Below, in pieces: positions 1-6,853 of a stretch of DNA of 22,163 nt (positions are counted from its first letter, which is position 1; every line of letters begins with the position of its first letter). The position numbers and the translations under genes are program-made. The notes beneath the pieces were generated by a model. That model did no database searches. It saw nothing but the letters and a program-made list of their open reading frames with translations, and was not told the DNA's origin. The stretch spans positions 1 to 22,163 of the IMG/VR virus record IMGVR_UViG_3300020438_000311; one strand, written 5' to 3'. The DNA comes from a virus.

Positions 1-1
1 A

Positions 2-481
2 AAGAATCATTTGATTTTAAAGAACAATGGTAACTACAAGAGATGGAAACAAAATGCTTTATTATCATCTATGCCTCCAACTTGGAATCCCGAAGATGAT
101 TTTTATGAAAAGGAAGAAAATAACGAATTTAGAGAATTTAAAAATATTATGTTAGGTTATTGGGATAATAATTTAAATTCAGTATTTACAAAGAAAAGAG
201 ATTTACAAATAGCAGATGCAGTATTAGAATTATTTAGAAGAAGTGAACATATAGAAAATTTTAATAAAAAGCATCTATATCTACTTATAAGAGAAATGAC
301 TGATTGTAAAACTCATTATATTACCAAAGTTGTAAATGTAATGAAACAACATCAGAAAAAAATGTTAAATGAATATCTTGAACATGGTGAGTTTATAGAA
401 CCAAACAGAAAACCTTTTTGGCAAAAACCAACTCAAGAAGATGAAGAAGAGAATCCATATTTAGATAACGAGTTTTTATAA
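2..481 (+). CDS. Conserved phage protein, 5'-truncated, possible HTH/late-transcription factor
   Basis: The reading frame is open to the left edge, so the true start may lie outside the window; the first in-window start is TTG at 11 (156 aa), with ATG at residue 21 as an alternative. The protein is hydrophilic. Residues about 83-112 (NFNKKHLYLLIREM, then CKTHYITKVVNVMK) look like two or three helices of a helix-turn-helix. The end is very acidic and then hydrophobic (EDEEENPYLDNEFL). In T4 the late sigma factor gp55 and the co-activator gp33 end in short acidic/hydrophobic tails (of the type LDFL) that bind the sliding clamp, so a late-transcription role is conceivable. I cannot show homology; no sigma region 2 motif is visible. 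The carbamoyltransferase gene starts 3 bases after the stop, suggesting co-transcription. Confidence 0.6.
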   Translation, partial: KNHLILKNNGNYKRWKQNALLSSMPPTWNPEDDFYEKEENNEFREFKNIMLGYWDNNLNSVFTKKRDLQIADAVLELFRRSEHIENFNKKHLYLLIREMTDCKTHYITKVVNVMKQHQKKMLNEYLEHGEFIEPNRKPFWQKPTQEDEEENPYLDNEFL

Positions 482-484
482 AAA

Positions 485-2191
485 ATGAAAAGTTATATTT
501 TAGGAATATCATGTGGTTACCACGATAGTGCAGCTGCACTTATAAAAGATGGTACGGTTTTAGGAGCTTGTGAAGAAGAACGATTTACTGGTGTAAAGCA
601 CGATTCCTCCTTTCCTATTAATACCATACGATGGTTATATAAAGAGTTTAAAATAGAAGGTGAGGATATTGAATCAGTAGCATTCTATGATAATCCCAAA
701 TCTAAATTAGATAGAATTGAAAAATCCTTAAAAAGAGGGCCCATCACTCAATTTTTTAATCGAAAAAAGATACTCAAAAGAAATAAAATAAAATACAGTA
801 CATTTGAGAATCAAATATATGGTATAACAAATCGTAACGTAGATATTTTTTATTCAGACCATCATCTTTCCCATGCAGCATATTCTTATTATACATCACC
901 ATATGATAGAGCATCTGTTCTTTCAGTAGATGGTGTTGGGGAATGGGAAACAACAACCCTTTATTATGGTGAAGGAAATAAACTTTCAAAGATACAACAA
1001 ATTAAATTCCCACATTCATTGGGAATGTTATATTCAACCTTTACTGCTTTCTTAGGATTCAAACCAAATGAAGGTGAGTATAAGGTAATGGGATTGGCAC
1101 CATATGGTGACCCAAAAAAGTTTCTTAATAAGTTTAGGAAATTATACACCATAAAAGATGATGGTGGTTTCGAATTAAATATGGAATACTTTACATTTGA
1201 TTGGTCGGATACTCATATGTTTAATGAAAAGTTGGGAAAACTATTAGGAATCCCAAATAGATTACCTGAAGATAATCTGAATCAACCACATAAAGATTTA
1301 GCAGCAACACTACAACACGAATATGAATTTCTATTCTTTAGATTAGTAGATAGATTATTCGCAATTCGTTCATCTAACAACTTATGTTTAAGTGGAGGAT
1401 GTGCTTACAATGGAACTGCTAATGGAAAGATATTGGAAAAAACAAACTTTAAAAATGTTTGGGTTCCACCAGCTCCATCTGATGCTGGTTCTGCTATCGG
1501 TGCCGCACTTCATGTTTATTTTGAACAAGGAGGTACTCAACAAGTAGATAACAAATCACCGTATCTTGGACCTCATTATACAAATGAAGATGTTGAATCT
1601 GCTTTGGAAGAAATGGATGTTGATATTTGGTTTGAAAAGAAAAACCATTCTGAAATAATACCAATTATCTCAAAAGAAATTACAGAAGGAAATGTAGTAG
1701 GTTGGTTTGAAGGTAGAATGGAATTTGGTTCTCGTGCACTTGGTAATCGTTCTATATTAGGAAACCCATGTGACCCACAGATGAAATCAAGAATGAATCG
1801 TGTAATTAAGAAACGAGAAGGGTTTAGACCATTTGCTCCTATTGTAAAGTTAGAAGAACAAACAAAGTACTTTTCTTATAAGAAAGATGTTCCTTACATG
1901 AATCAAGTAGTAAAGGTAAAAGAAGAACATAGAGAGAATCTTCCTGCAATTACTCATGTTGATGGTTCTGCAAGAATCCAATCTTTAACTCAGAGACAGC
2001 ATAAACGAATGTATCAACTTCTAACACATCTTCATAAAGATAATGGATATCCTCTTGTTTTAAATACTTCTTTTAATCTAAAAGACCAAACTATGGTATT
2101 AGACCCTAAATCAGCAATAGAAACTTTTCTAAACTGTGAAATGGATACCTTAGTAATTCACAACTATGTTATAAAGAAAAAGATACTTTAA
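485..2191 (+). CDS. O-carbamoyltransferase, NodU/CmcH family
   Basis: This enzyme is predicted to transfer a carbamoyl group from carbamoyl phosphate, through a carbamoyl-adenylate, onto a hydroxyl. It is 568 aa, the usual full length for NodU/CmcH/TobZ proteins. The N-terminal Kae1-like domain starts ILGISCGYHDSAAALI and contains the metal-binding SDHHLSHAA motif (residues 124-132; H126 and H130), a conserved SVDGVGEW (147-154), GEYKVMGLAPYGDP (197-210) and the nucleotide-binding LSGGCAYNGTANGKI (302-316) followed by PSDAGSAIGAAL. The C-terminal YrdC-like domain has GWFEGRMEFGSRALGNRSIL (406-425) and FRPFAPIV (447-454). Nothing key appears missing. Related genes are known in T4-like marine cyanophages; some phage members have been linked to carbamoylation of hydroxymethylated cytosine in DNA. 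The substrate here is unknown; cell-surface sugar or DNA base are both possible. No Shine-Dalgarno precedes the ATG. Confidence 0.95.
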   Translation: MKSYILGISCGYHDSAAALIKDGTVLGACEEERFTGVKHDSSFPINTIRWLYKEFKIEGEDIESVAFYDNPKSKLDRIEKSLKRGPITQFFNRKKILKRNKIKYSTFENQIYGITNRNVDIFYSDHHLSHAAYSYYTSPYDRASVLSVDGVGEWETTTLYYGEGNKLSKIQQIKFPHSLGMLYSTFTAFLGFKPNEGEYKVMGLAPYGDPKKFLNKFRKLYTIKDDGGFELNMEYFTFDWSDTHMFNEKLGKLLGIPNRLPEDNLNQPHKDLAATLQHEYEFLFFRLVDRLFAIRSSNNLCLSGGCAYNGTANGKILEKTNFKNVWVPPAPSDAGSAIGAALHVYFEQGGTQQVDNKSPYLGPHYTNEDVESALEEMDVDIWFEKKNHSEIIPIISKEITEGNVVGWFEGRMEFGSRALGNRSILGNPCDPQMKSRMNRVIKKREGFRPFAPIVKLEEQTKYFSYKKDVPYMNQVVKVKEEHRENLPAITHVDGSARIQSLTQRQHKRMYQLLTHLHKDNGYPLVLNTSFNLKDQTMVLDPKSAIETFLNCEMDTLVIHNYVIKKKIL

Positions 2192-2192
2192 G

Positions 2193-2221
2193 TAACATTC
2201 TCTTAACATTTTCTTAACATT
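2193..2221 (+). repeat. Three TAACATT direct repeats at 11-bp spacing (operator-like)
   Basis: TAACATT occurs at 2193-2199, 2204-2210 and 2215-2221, so the period is exactly 11 bp, about one helical turn. The unit is TAACATTCTCT, then TAACATTTTCT, then TAACATT. The array begins two bases after the carbamoyltransferase stop and ends just before the promoter-like TATAGTTATAT. Same-face spacing fits an activator or repressor binding cooperatively upstream of the exported-protein gene. Function is inference; the repeats themselves are directly visible. Confidence 0.6.
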
Positions 2222-2223
2222 GA

Positions 2224-2234
2224 TATAGTTATAT
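2224..2234 (+). promoter_or_regulatory. Putative late promoter element, variant TATAGTTATAT
   Basis: This differs by one base from the TATATTTATAT element found upstream of six other gene starts or gene ends in the window. It lies 28 bases before the preferred ATG at 2252, within the 25-38 base range of the others, and immediately follows the TAACATT repeats. Confidence 0.5.
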
Positions 2235-2237
2235 TAA

Positions 2238-2242
2238 AGAGG
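2238..2242 (+). promoter_or_regulatory. Ribosome binding site deciding the start at 2252
   Basis: AGAGG, within AAAGAGGAAG, lies 9 bases before the ATG at 2252 but only 3 bases before the in-frame ATG at 2246. The spacing favours 2252, which also gives a more typical signal peptide start (MKTQKLF). Confidence 0.6.
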
Positions 2243-2251
2243 AAGATGCTT

Positions 2252-2584
2252 ATGAAAACACAAAAACTATTTTATGTAAAGGTGGTACAGTTAGTGTTAA
2301 TTTTTTTCTTAGCACTATTTACTACCAAGATGTACTCCCAAACTGAGGGAGAAATCAAAAGATACAAAGACGATATTCAGATGGGTCATTTCATTATGAA
2401 AGATGGTGAGTGGCTAAGACATGGTTTATGGAAAAGTAAATTTGAAAAAGCTGAATACGAAAACAATCAATTGGTTTGGATTCAACCAAATGGTGATAGA
2501 AAATATTACTATGAGGAAATTAGAGCACGAGTAATTGTTGCTCAATTAGAATCAAATCAAAAGGAAAACTTAGTAATAAACTAA
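2252..2584 (+). CDS. Small exported protein with Bacteroidetes-type signal peptide
   Basis: The protein is 110 aa from the ATG at 2252 (112 aa from the ATG at 2246). It begins with a basic N-region and a hydrophobic core (VVQLVLIFFLALFTT), then KMYSQTEGE. Cleavage just before or after SQ is common in flavobacterial Sec substrates. The mature part is about 80 aa, hydrophilic, with a GEWLRHGLWKS segment and YENNQLVWIQPNGDRKYYYE that loosely recall MORN-like toxin/antitoxin-unrelated repeats of Bacteroidetes; I do not recognise a family. No lipobox cysteine is present, so it should be periplasmic or secreted rather than a lipoprotein. The gene has its own promoter-like region (repeats plus TATAGTTATAT) and a strong terminator right after the stop, so it forms a one-gene unit, like a phage 'moron'. 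Roles such as superinfection exclusion or envelope modification are guesses. Confidence 0.8.
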   Translation: MKTQKLFYVKVVQLVLIFFLALFTTKMYSQTEGEIKRYKDDIQMGHFIMKDGEWLRHGLWKSKFEKAEYENNQLVWIQPNGDRKYYYEEIRARVIVAQLESNQKENLVIN

Positions 2585-2590
2585 ACAAGA

Positions 2591-2614
2591 ACCCACCACT
2601 CGGTGGGTTTTTTT
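2591..2614 (+). terminator. Rho-independent terminator
   Basis: Stem ACCCACC / GGTGGGT with an ACTC loop, followed by a T tract to 2614. It starts 7 bases after the stop of the exported-protein gene. Confidence 0.92.
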
Positions 2615-2686
2615 ATATATATTTCTTTATTATATACCCCCAATTAACGATTCCATATATATTGGATACTTTTATTATCATATTCT

Positions 2687-2697
2687 TATAGTTATTC
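2687..2697 (+). promoter_or_regulatory. Weak promoter-like element upstream of the membrane-protein gene
   Basis: TATAGTTATTC matches the element at 2224-2234 in 9 of 11 positions. The gap between the terminator at 2614 and the next ATG (2764) is about 150 bases, so a promoter is needed here, but the match is poor and lies 77 bases upstream. The rest of the gap is AT-rich with one short dyad (GGACAGTCC, 2701-2709) and no other feature I can support. Confidence 0.25.
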
Positions 2698-2763
2698 CTC
2701 GGACAGTCCTACGTTTTGTAATATGGAAAAGTTATTTTCTTAATTAAAGCAAAGGAGAACTAT

Positions 2764-2997
2764 ATGGAATTTCTAAATAAGATTGGCGATTGGGCCAAAT
2801 CATTAACAGAAATCGGTATAAGTATCATCGCTCTTGGAGTAGTACTTGAAGTATTATTCAAAGGAATGCAGATACCTTTTTGGCCAGAAAACTCAGTAGT
2901 GGAAAACATTATGGGTATTTTGGGTGGATTGAGTAGTGAAGGTTTACTTGGATTAGTAGGTGCCTTTATTCTATACCACATCCTTAAAAAGAAATAA
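2764..2997 (+). CDS. Small two-helix membrane protein, possibly holin-like
   Basis: The protein is 77 aa, preceded by the best Shine-Dalgarno in the window (AAAGGAG at 2751-2757, 6-base spacer). It has two predicted membrane segments: residues about 15-32 (TEIGISIIALGVVLEVLF) and about 50-72 (MGILGGLSSEGLLGLVGAFILYH). A short loop containing PFWPEN separates them, and the tail is basic (LKKK). Size, two helices and a lysine-rich end fit a class II holin or another small phage membrane protein; there is no endolysin next door to support lysis. It is flanked by terminators on both sides, so it is its own transcription unit. I recall similar short proteins in marine T4-like phages, but without a firm function. 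Confidence 0.82.
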   Translation: MEFLNKIGDWAKSLTEIGISIIALGVVLEVLFKGMQIPFWPENSVVENIMGILGGLSSEGLLGLVGAFILYHILKKK

Positions 2998-3020
2998 GGA
3001 TTAATTGAAATCAATTGATT

Positions 3021-3048
3021 AAAAACCTCTCTTCGGAGAGGTTTTTTT
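3021..3048 (+). terminator. Rho-independent terminator with UUCG tetraloop
   Basis: Stem AACCTCTC (3024-3031) / GAGAGGTT (3036-3043) closed by a TTCG loop, giving the extra-stable C(UUCG)G arrangement. A run of T follows to 3048. It ends the membrane-protein transcript before the baseplate block. Confidence 0.95.
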
Positions 3049-3054
3049 ATTTAC

Positions 3055-3066
3055 TATATTTATATA
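3055..3066 (+). promoter_or_regulatory. Putative late promoter element TATATTTATATA
   Basis: Exact copy of the recurring element, starting 32 bases before the ATG at 3087 and 7 bases after the preceding terminator. It would drive the first baseplate operon (3087 to 5767). Confidence 0.65.
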
Positions 3067-3086
3067 CAACATAATGTGGAAAAATT

Positions 3087-3503
3087 ATGAGTACAGATTT
3101 TGAATTATTTCCAGGTAAGAATCTAAGTGGATTGTTTAAAGATATCTATGAAAATCAAGTAAACAAGAAACAAAGAATATCTGAGTTGATTGCTGAAATG
3201 AAAAAGGTAATCAGACATGCAGGTGATATGGCAGTTATTGGACCAATCATAAAAGATTTAGTTGATACATCAGTTAAGAATGATGATTCACTAATTAAGA
3301 TGGCTGCAATCGCACAAAGAATTATTGGTGCCCAACATAAAGCCGAAGGTGATACTGGCTTTCTTTCTGATGATGAAAAAGAACAATTACTTTCTCAGTT
3401 AGAAGAAACTGCAAAAGAAGTTGTTGATGAGCAAGACTTGAAGGTTGATGAACTTACAAATGAGATAGAAGAACTCAAACAAAAAGTAGATAACGATGGC
3501 TAA
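3087..3503 (+). CDS. Small helical conserved phage protein of the baseplate block
   Basis: 138 aa, starting MSTDFELFPGKNLSGLFKDI and predicted almost wholly helical. Residues about 20-95 hold amphipathic helices. The C-terminus from about residue 98 (SDDEKEQLLSQLEETAKEVV, then a heptad-like stretch to 136) is an acidic coiled coil. I recall proteins with the same opening in marine T4-like phages next to baseplate genes, without an assigned function. It is the first gene after a late promoter element and its end overlaps the next start by 8 bases (ATG 3496 inside GATGGCTAA), so translation of the spike gene is probably coupled to it. A chaperone or assembly-factor role is possible but unproven. 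Confidence 0.85.
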   Translation: MSTDFELFPGKNLSGLFKDIYENQVNKKQRISELIAEMKKVIRHAGDMAVIGPIIKDLVDTSVKNDDSLIKMAAIAQRIIGAQHKAEGDTGFLSDDEKEQLLSQLEETAKEVVDEQDLKVDELTNEIEELKQKVDNDG

Positions 3504-4779
3504 AAGATTACAACAATCATATAAATCTGCACAAACTAATAAAATAGCAATCAGAGAAACTCCAGAAACAGGAATAGTTACTGAAGTTATATTAGATGAT
3601 ACTCACAAAATAATTCGTTCTAAGGAAGATAGTACTGAGAGTATTTATACTGAAAAGGAAACTGGTATAGTGGGTTCAGCTGTTATCAGACCTATAAAAG
3701 ATAAGACCTCGGCTGAGAGTTCGCTATTCACATACCAACCCTTAAATTCATCTTTATTAGAATTACCAATTATAGGTGAAACCGTAGAATTATATAAAAT
3801 AGGTTCTGTAAGATATTATAGAAGAATATCTTCAAACAATATCAGTAGTGGTAATGCAGCAATTAATAAAAATAAAACCACATATAAACAAACCCAAAAA
3901 TCAGCTGGTGGTGGTGATTATTCAACTGTATCAAAAACAAGTACTGCAAACTCATCAAAATCTGATGATAGAAGTACTAAGTATGGTGAATATTTTGAAG
4001 AGCAACAAGTTAACAAGTTAAAATTATATGAAGGAGATTCTATTCTTCAATCGAGATTTGGACAATCTATACGATTTAGTGGATATAATAATTCAGAATC
4101 TACATTTTCTCCAACTACAATAATTAGAAACAGACAAAACGATGAATCTGTTAGTAAGTTAAAAAGTGGTGATATCACAGAAGAAGATGTAAACAAAGAT
4201 GGTTCTATTATTGCACTTACATCTCAAGATTATAAGATACCATTCCAACCAGGTCTTGTAGATGATGGTGGTTCTTCTAACTTTGAAACTACTCCGATAA
4301 AGTTTGAGTTACCAGAAGAATATGTAGGACAAGACCAAATACTAATTAATTCAGAAAGAATTATTCTTTCATCTAAAGCATCTGAAATGATGTTCTTTTC
4401 AAAAGGAGATTATGGATTCATATCTGATGGTAAATTCACAATTGATAATGGAAACAAAGGTGCTGAATTAGATTTTGGTGATGATATTATCATTACATCT
4501 AACAGAAATAATAGCAACTTTATTGTAACAACTGGTACTGGTCAAATAAGATTAAATACCGAAGATAATGGTAATAGTGGTGGTTCAGGTCAAAAGGAAC
4601 CATTAGCAAGAGGACAAACTTTAGTAGATATATTAGATGCACTGATTACTGCAGTTTCAAATCAAATTTACGCAACTCCTGCAGGACCTACTGCTAAAGG
4701 ACCTTTAAACTTACCTGAGTTCGAACAAATTAGAGCAAGGTTAGACCAAATAAAATCTACATTAAACTTTACGGAGTAA
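3496..4779 (+). CDS. Baseplate central spike protein, gp5-like, no visible lysozyme domain
   Basis: The 427-aa protein is likely the cell-puncturing spike at the base of the tail tube. Residues about 23-112 look like an OB-fold (GIVTEVILDD at the start; LPIIGETVELYKIGSVRYYR at 90-109). A Ser/Thr/Asn/Lys-rich linker follows (113-165). Next is LKLYEGDSILQSRFGQSIRF (175-194), which begins a second beta region. Residues 282-356 are short repeating beta strands (QILINSERIILSS, GDYGFISDGKFTI, DDIIITSN) as expected for a spike beta-helix. The end (EPLARGQTLVDILDALITAV, 368-387) is helical and typical of such marine phage proteins. T4 gp5 (575 aa) has a lysozyme domain between the OB-fold and the helix; none is seen here. 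It is the second gene of the late operon. The fold assignment is by eye. Confidence 0.75.
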   Translation: MAKRLQQSYKSAQTNKIAIRETPETGIVTEVILDDTHKIIRSKEDSTESIYTEKETGIVGSAVIRPIKDKTSAESSLFTYQPLNSSLLELPIIGETVELYKIGSVRYYRRISSNNISSGNAAINKNKTTYKQTQKSAGGGDYSTVSKTSTANSSKSDDRSTKYGEYFEEQQVNKLKLYEGDSILQSRFGQSIRFSGYNNSESTFSPTTIIRNRQNDESVSKLKSGDITEEDVNKDGSIIALTSQDYKIPFQPGLVDDGGSSNFETTPIKFELPEEYVGQDQILINSERIILSSKASEMMFFSKGDYGFISDGKFTIDNGNKGAELDFGDDIIITSNRNNSNFIVTTGTGQIRLNTEDNGNSGGSGQKEPLARGQTLVDILDALITAVSNQIYATPAGPTAKGPLNLPEFEQIRARLDQIKSTLNFTE

Positions 4780-4783
4780 AATT

Positions 4784-5767
4784 ATGTCTTGGAAATTGTT
4801 CAAAGTAAATATGTTACTATATCAGAACAATCCTCTTGGAGTTGCTGCATTCCCTCAATATGCAGCTAAGTTGGCTATGGAGTACGATATGTGTATGAGA
4901 AGAGGTGGTCAGCTCATAAACAAAAATCCAGTTGCTACCGCACTGGTTCCATTATTTGTTACTATGATGAATGTAGCACATACAACTGCACTTACAAAAG
5001 GAACGCCTGGTAAACATGCTTTTTTAAAAGATGTTGGTAATGCAGTAAAAGGATATTGGACTGGAGCAACATTACTCCCCTTCCCCACTCCATTAATACC
5101 AGCACCGGGTTCAGTACAAAATATAATTGCAAATTCAGTTATGGTAACTTCGCCTGGCACATGGCCAAATGTACCATTTGAAATTCCAACTGATTCTTGT
5201 TTAACATTTTTAGATATGATGGTTCTGTTTATGCAAATACATCTTTTATCATTAAAAGGAATGTATATGACAACATCGTTATACCCTTCAGCCCCATCTC
5301 CAATTCCAGGTCCTGGTGTTGTACAATGGACGGGGTATTCAATACCAAACATTCCATTTCCGTCTTTAAAGTTGGGTGGAGGAACTGCACCAAATGGACA
5401 ATCTGCAGCTAATTTTGGAAAAGATGGAAATTTTGGAAATTTAAATGGTTCAACATTTGGTGGTAATAATGTACCATTTAATCCAGGACAACAAGGAGGT
5501 GGTTCCGAGGATTTAGATAATGAACTTAGAGCAAGATTATCAAGTGGGGGTACGTTGGAATCAAATTTAGATGATATACTTAGAGCAGAAACACAAAAAG
5601 ATAGTTTAGGTAGAGAAAGGTTTTTTACAGAAGCTGATTTGATGGTTGCTGATTTAATAGATAAAGCAAAAGATGATAGAAATTCTAAAGAATTACAAAA
5701 ATCTTTATCTCAAATTAGACAAGAGCTTGAGGAAGAAAGAAGAAAGTGTTGTACGGACTGTGATTAA
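4784..5767 (+). CDS. Conserved phage protein, probable virion component, Cys-rich tail
   Basis: 327 aa, with GGAG at 4773-4776 placed 7 bases before the ATG and overlapping the previous stop. An N-terminal helical region (1-90, including AMEYDMCMRRGGQLIN) is followed by a proline-rich part (LLPFPTPLIPAPGSVQNI at 97-114; VTSPGTWPNVPFEIP at 121-135) and a hydrophobic stretch at about 140-160. A Gly/Asn/Pro-rich linker (197-240) leads to a charged helical C-terminus ending CCTDCD. I recall this layout, with 'TALTxxTPG...' and 'PAPGSVQNI', from unassigned genes beside gp5/gp25 in marine T4-like phages. A structural or baseplate-assembly role is inferred from position only. The hydrophobic stretch is probably not a transmembrane helix, since it is flanked by soluble-like segments. 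Confidence 0.8.
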   Translation: MSWKLFKVNMLLYQNNPLGVAAFPQYAAKLAMEYDMCMRRGGQLINKNPVATALVPLFVTMMNVAHTTALTKGTPGKHAFLKDVGNAVKGYWTGATLLPFPTPLIPAPGSVQNIIANSVMVTSPGTWPNVPFEIPTDSCLTFLDMMVLFMQIHLLSLKGMYMTTSLYPSAPSPIPGPGVVQWTGYSIPNIPFPSLKLGGGTAPNGQSAANFGKDGNFGNLNGSTFGGNNVPFNPGQQGGGSEDLDNELRARLSSGGTLESNLDDILRAETQKDSLGRERFFTEADLMVADLIDKAKDDRNSKELQKSLSQIRQELEEERRKCCTDCD

Positions 5768-5788
5768 AAACTATAAAACGAACAAAGA

Positions 5789-5799
5789 TATATTTATAT
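5789..5799 (+). promoter_or_regulatory. Putative late promoter element TATATTTATAT
   Basis: Exact copy of the recurring element, 35 bases before the ATG at 5824, in a 56-base gap that has no terminator. It would reinforce or start transcription of the gp25-gp6 group. Confidence 0.62.
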
Positions 5800-5823
5800 T
5801 AAGATAAAAACAATTTTTCAAAA

Positions 5824-6408
5824 ATGGATAATAAAAAACTTATTAAGGTAATAAAGGCATTAGTGGAGGTTGAGGTGTCTAAGAAACATGAGAAGTTTCT
5901 TAAGGAACAATTTCCAGCGATACTCGATGAAGCCGTTAAAGGTAAAATGAAAACTTTGAAAAAAACTACAACAAAAAAAGTAGTTAGTGAAGAAGCAGAC
6001 CCTTTTGAAATGGCAAATCAAGTATTACAAAACGAACGAGAAGAACAGCCAAAAAGACAATTGAGTAAAAACGCTGCAATTAATGAGGTTCTTAATAATA
6101 CACAACCATTCTCTAAAGAACAAAGAAGTGGAGGAACACAAGTTAAATCTGTGTTAGATTCATTTCAGAAACCACAAGTGAATGAAAGTATGGATAAAAC
6201 AATTACATTTGATTCAACTAACGTTGCAATGGGAGGAGGTGTACCACCGAACTTGCAACATTCAATGGCAGCACAGATGGGATATGGAGATGTATCAGCA
6301 ACTGCTGGAGTGAAGCAAGGTGGATTGGGTGTACAGACTGGGTTACCTGGTTTAGATAGAATATTAAACAGAGATAACTCTGCTTTAGTTAAAAAGTTTA
6401 AAAAGTAG
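5824..6408 (+). CDS. Lysine-rich low-complexity phage protein upstream of gp25
   Basis: 194 aa. Residues 1-50 form a basic helix or coiled coil (LIKVIKALVEVEVSKKHEKF, then KGKMKTLKKTTTKK). Residues 55-120 are polar and probably disordered (DPFEMANQVLQNEREE). The C-terminal half is Gly/Met/Gln-rich (MGGGVPP at 136-142, AGVKQGGLGVQTGLPGLDRI at 161-180) and ends basic (ALVKKFKK). I do not recognise a family with certainty. Its position, first gene behind a late promoter and 10 bases before gp25, suggests a baseplate assembly or scaffold-like role. No catalytic motif, signal peptide or membrane segment is seen. The N-terminal coiled-coil opening resembles unassigned proteins in related marine phages. 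Confidence 0.8.
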   Translation: MDNKKLIKVIKALVEVEVSKKHEKFLKEQFPAILDEAVKGKMKTLKKTTTKKVVSEEADPFEMANQVLQNEREEQPKRQLSKNAAINEVLNNTQPFSKEQRSGGTQVKSVLDSFQKPQVNESMDKTITFDSTNVAMGGGVPPNLQHSMAAQMGYGDVSATAGVKQGGLGVQTGLPGLDRILNRDNSALVKKFKK

Positions 6409-6412
6409 GGAG
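6408..6412 (+). promoter_or_regulatory. Ribosome binding site supporting the GTG start of gp25
   Basis: GGGAG directly follows the previous stop and lies 6 bases before GTG at 6419. The next in-frame ATG (residue 61) would remove the conserved part of the protein, so the GTG start is preferred. Confidence 0.65.
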
Positions 6413-6418
6413 TAAGTA

Positions 6419-6847
6419 GTGGCATACGTTATAGGTAAAAAAATTGTAAAAGATACTGAATCAGAGTTTGATAGTCATGCTTATGGATTTCAGTTTCCTA
6501 CAAATGGTGGTACTTTATTTAAACCAACCTATACCTCATATGAAGCTGCAAAATCTAATTTAAGAAATCTTCTTCTTACAGCAAAAGGAGAGCGAGTAAT
6601 GCAACCAGAATTTGGTACAGGATTACACGAATTATTATTTGAACAAATGGGAGATGATTTCGAGGGTAGATTAGTAGATACAATAACTGAAAGTGTAAAC
6701 TTTTGGTTACCTTATATAAACATAGATGAAATAAATGTTGAATTAACAGATGAAATGAAAGATAGAAATCAAGTTGGAATGAATATAAAATTTTCAATTG
6801 GTGATAATATCGAAACCGATAATGTAACATTTACTTTGCAGGGATAA
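6419..6847 (+). CDS. 25: Baseplate wedge protein gp25 (GPW/gp25 family)
   Basis: 142 aa starting at GTG. The family's signature is clear: SYEAAKSNLRNLLLTAKGER (40-59) then VMQPEFGTGLHELLFEQ (60-76), followed by a helix (VDTITESVNFWLPYI) and beta strands (INVELT, VGMNIKFSI). T4 gp25 is 132 aa, so the size fits. The protein is the conserved core of contractile-tail baseplates and type VI secretion (TssE), where it binds gp6-type wedge proteins and initiates sheath assembly. The gp6 gene follows after 6 bases, the usual partner order. Confidence 0.95.
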   Translation: MAYVIGKKIVKDTESEFDSHAYGFQFPTNGGTLFKPTYTSYEAAKSNLRNLLLTAKGERVMQPEFGTGLHELLFEQMGDDFEGRLVDTITESVNFWLPYINIDEINVELTDEMKDRNQVGMNIKFSIGDNIETDNVTFTLQG

Positions 6848-6853
6848 TAAATT

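Noticed and set aside
2246-2251. Upstream ATG as start of the exported protein
   Set aside because: The AGAGG site is only 3 bases away from it; the ATG at 2252 has better spacing.
2618-2628. TATATTTCTTT as another late promoter element
   Set aside because: It matches only the first seven bases firmly, overlaps the terminator's AT tail and lies about 146 bases from the next start.
2701-2709. GGACAGTCC dyad as a hairpin or riboswitch part
   Set aside because: The arms are only 3-4 bp with a central base or two; no larger fold was found in the gap.
2723-2743. Six-codon frame (MEKLFS) upstream of the membrane-protein gene as a leader peptide
   Set aside because: Too short, with no ribosome binding site or attenuator-like hairpins.
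4909-5352. 147-codon open frame on the - strand
   Set aside because: It lies opposite a well-supported + strand gene and its translation has no domain-like pattern; all supported genes are on the + strand.
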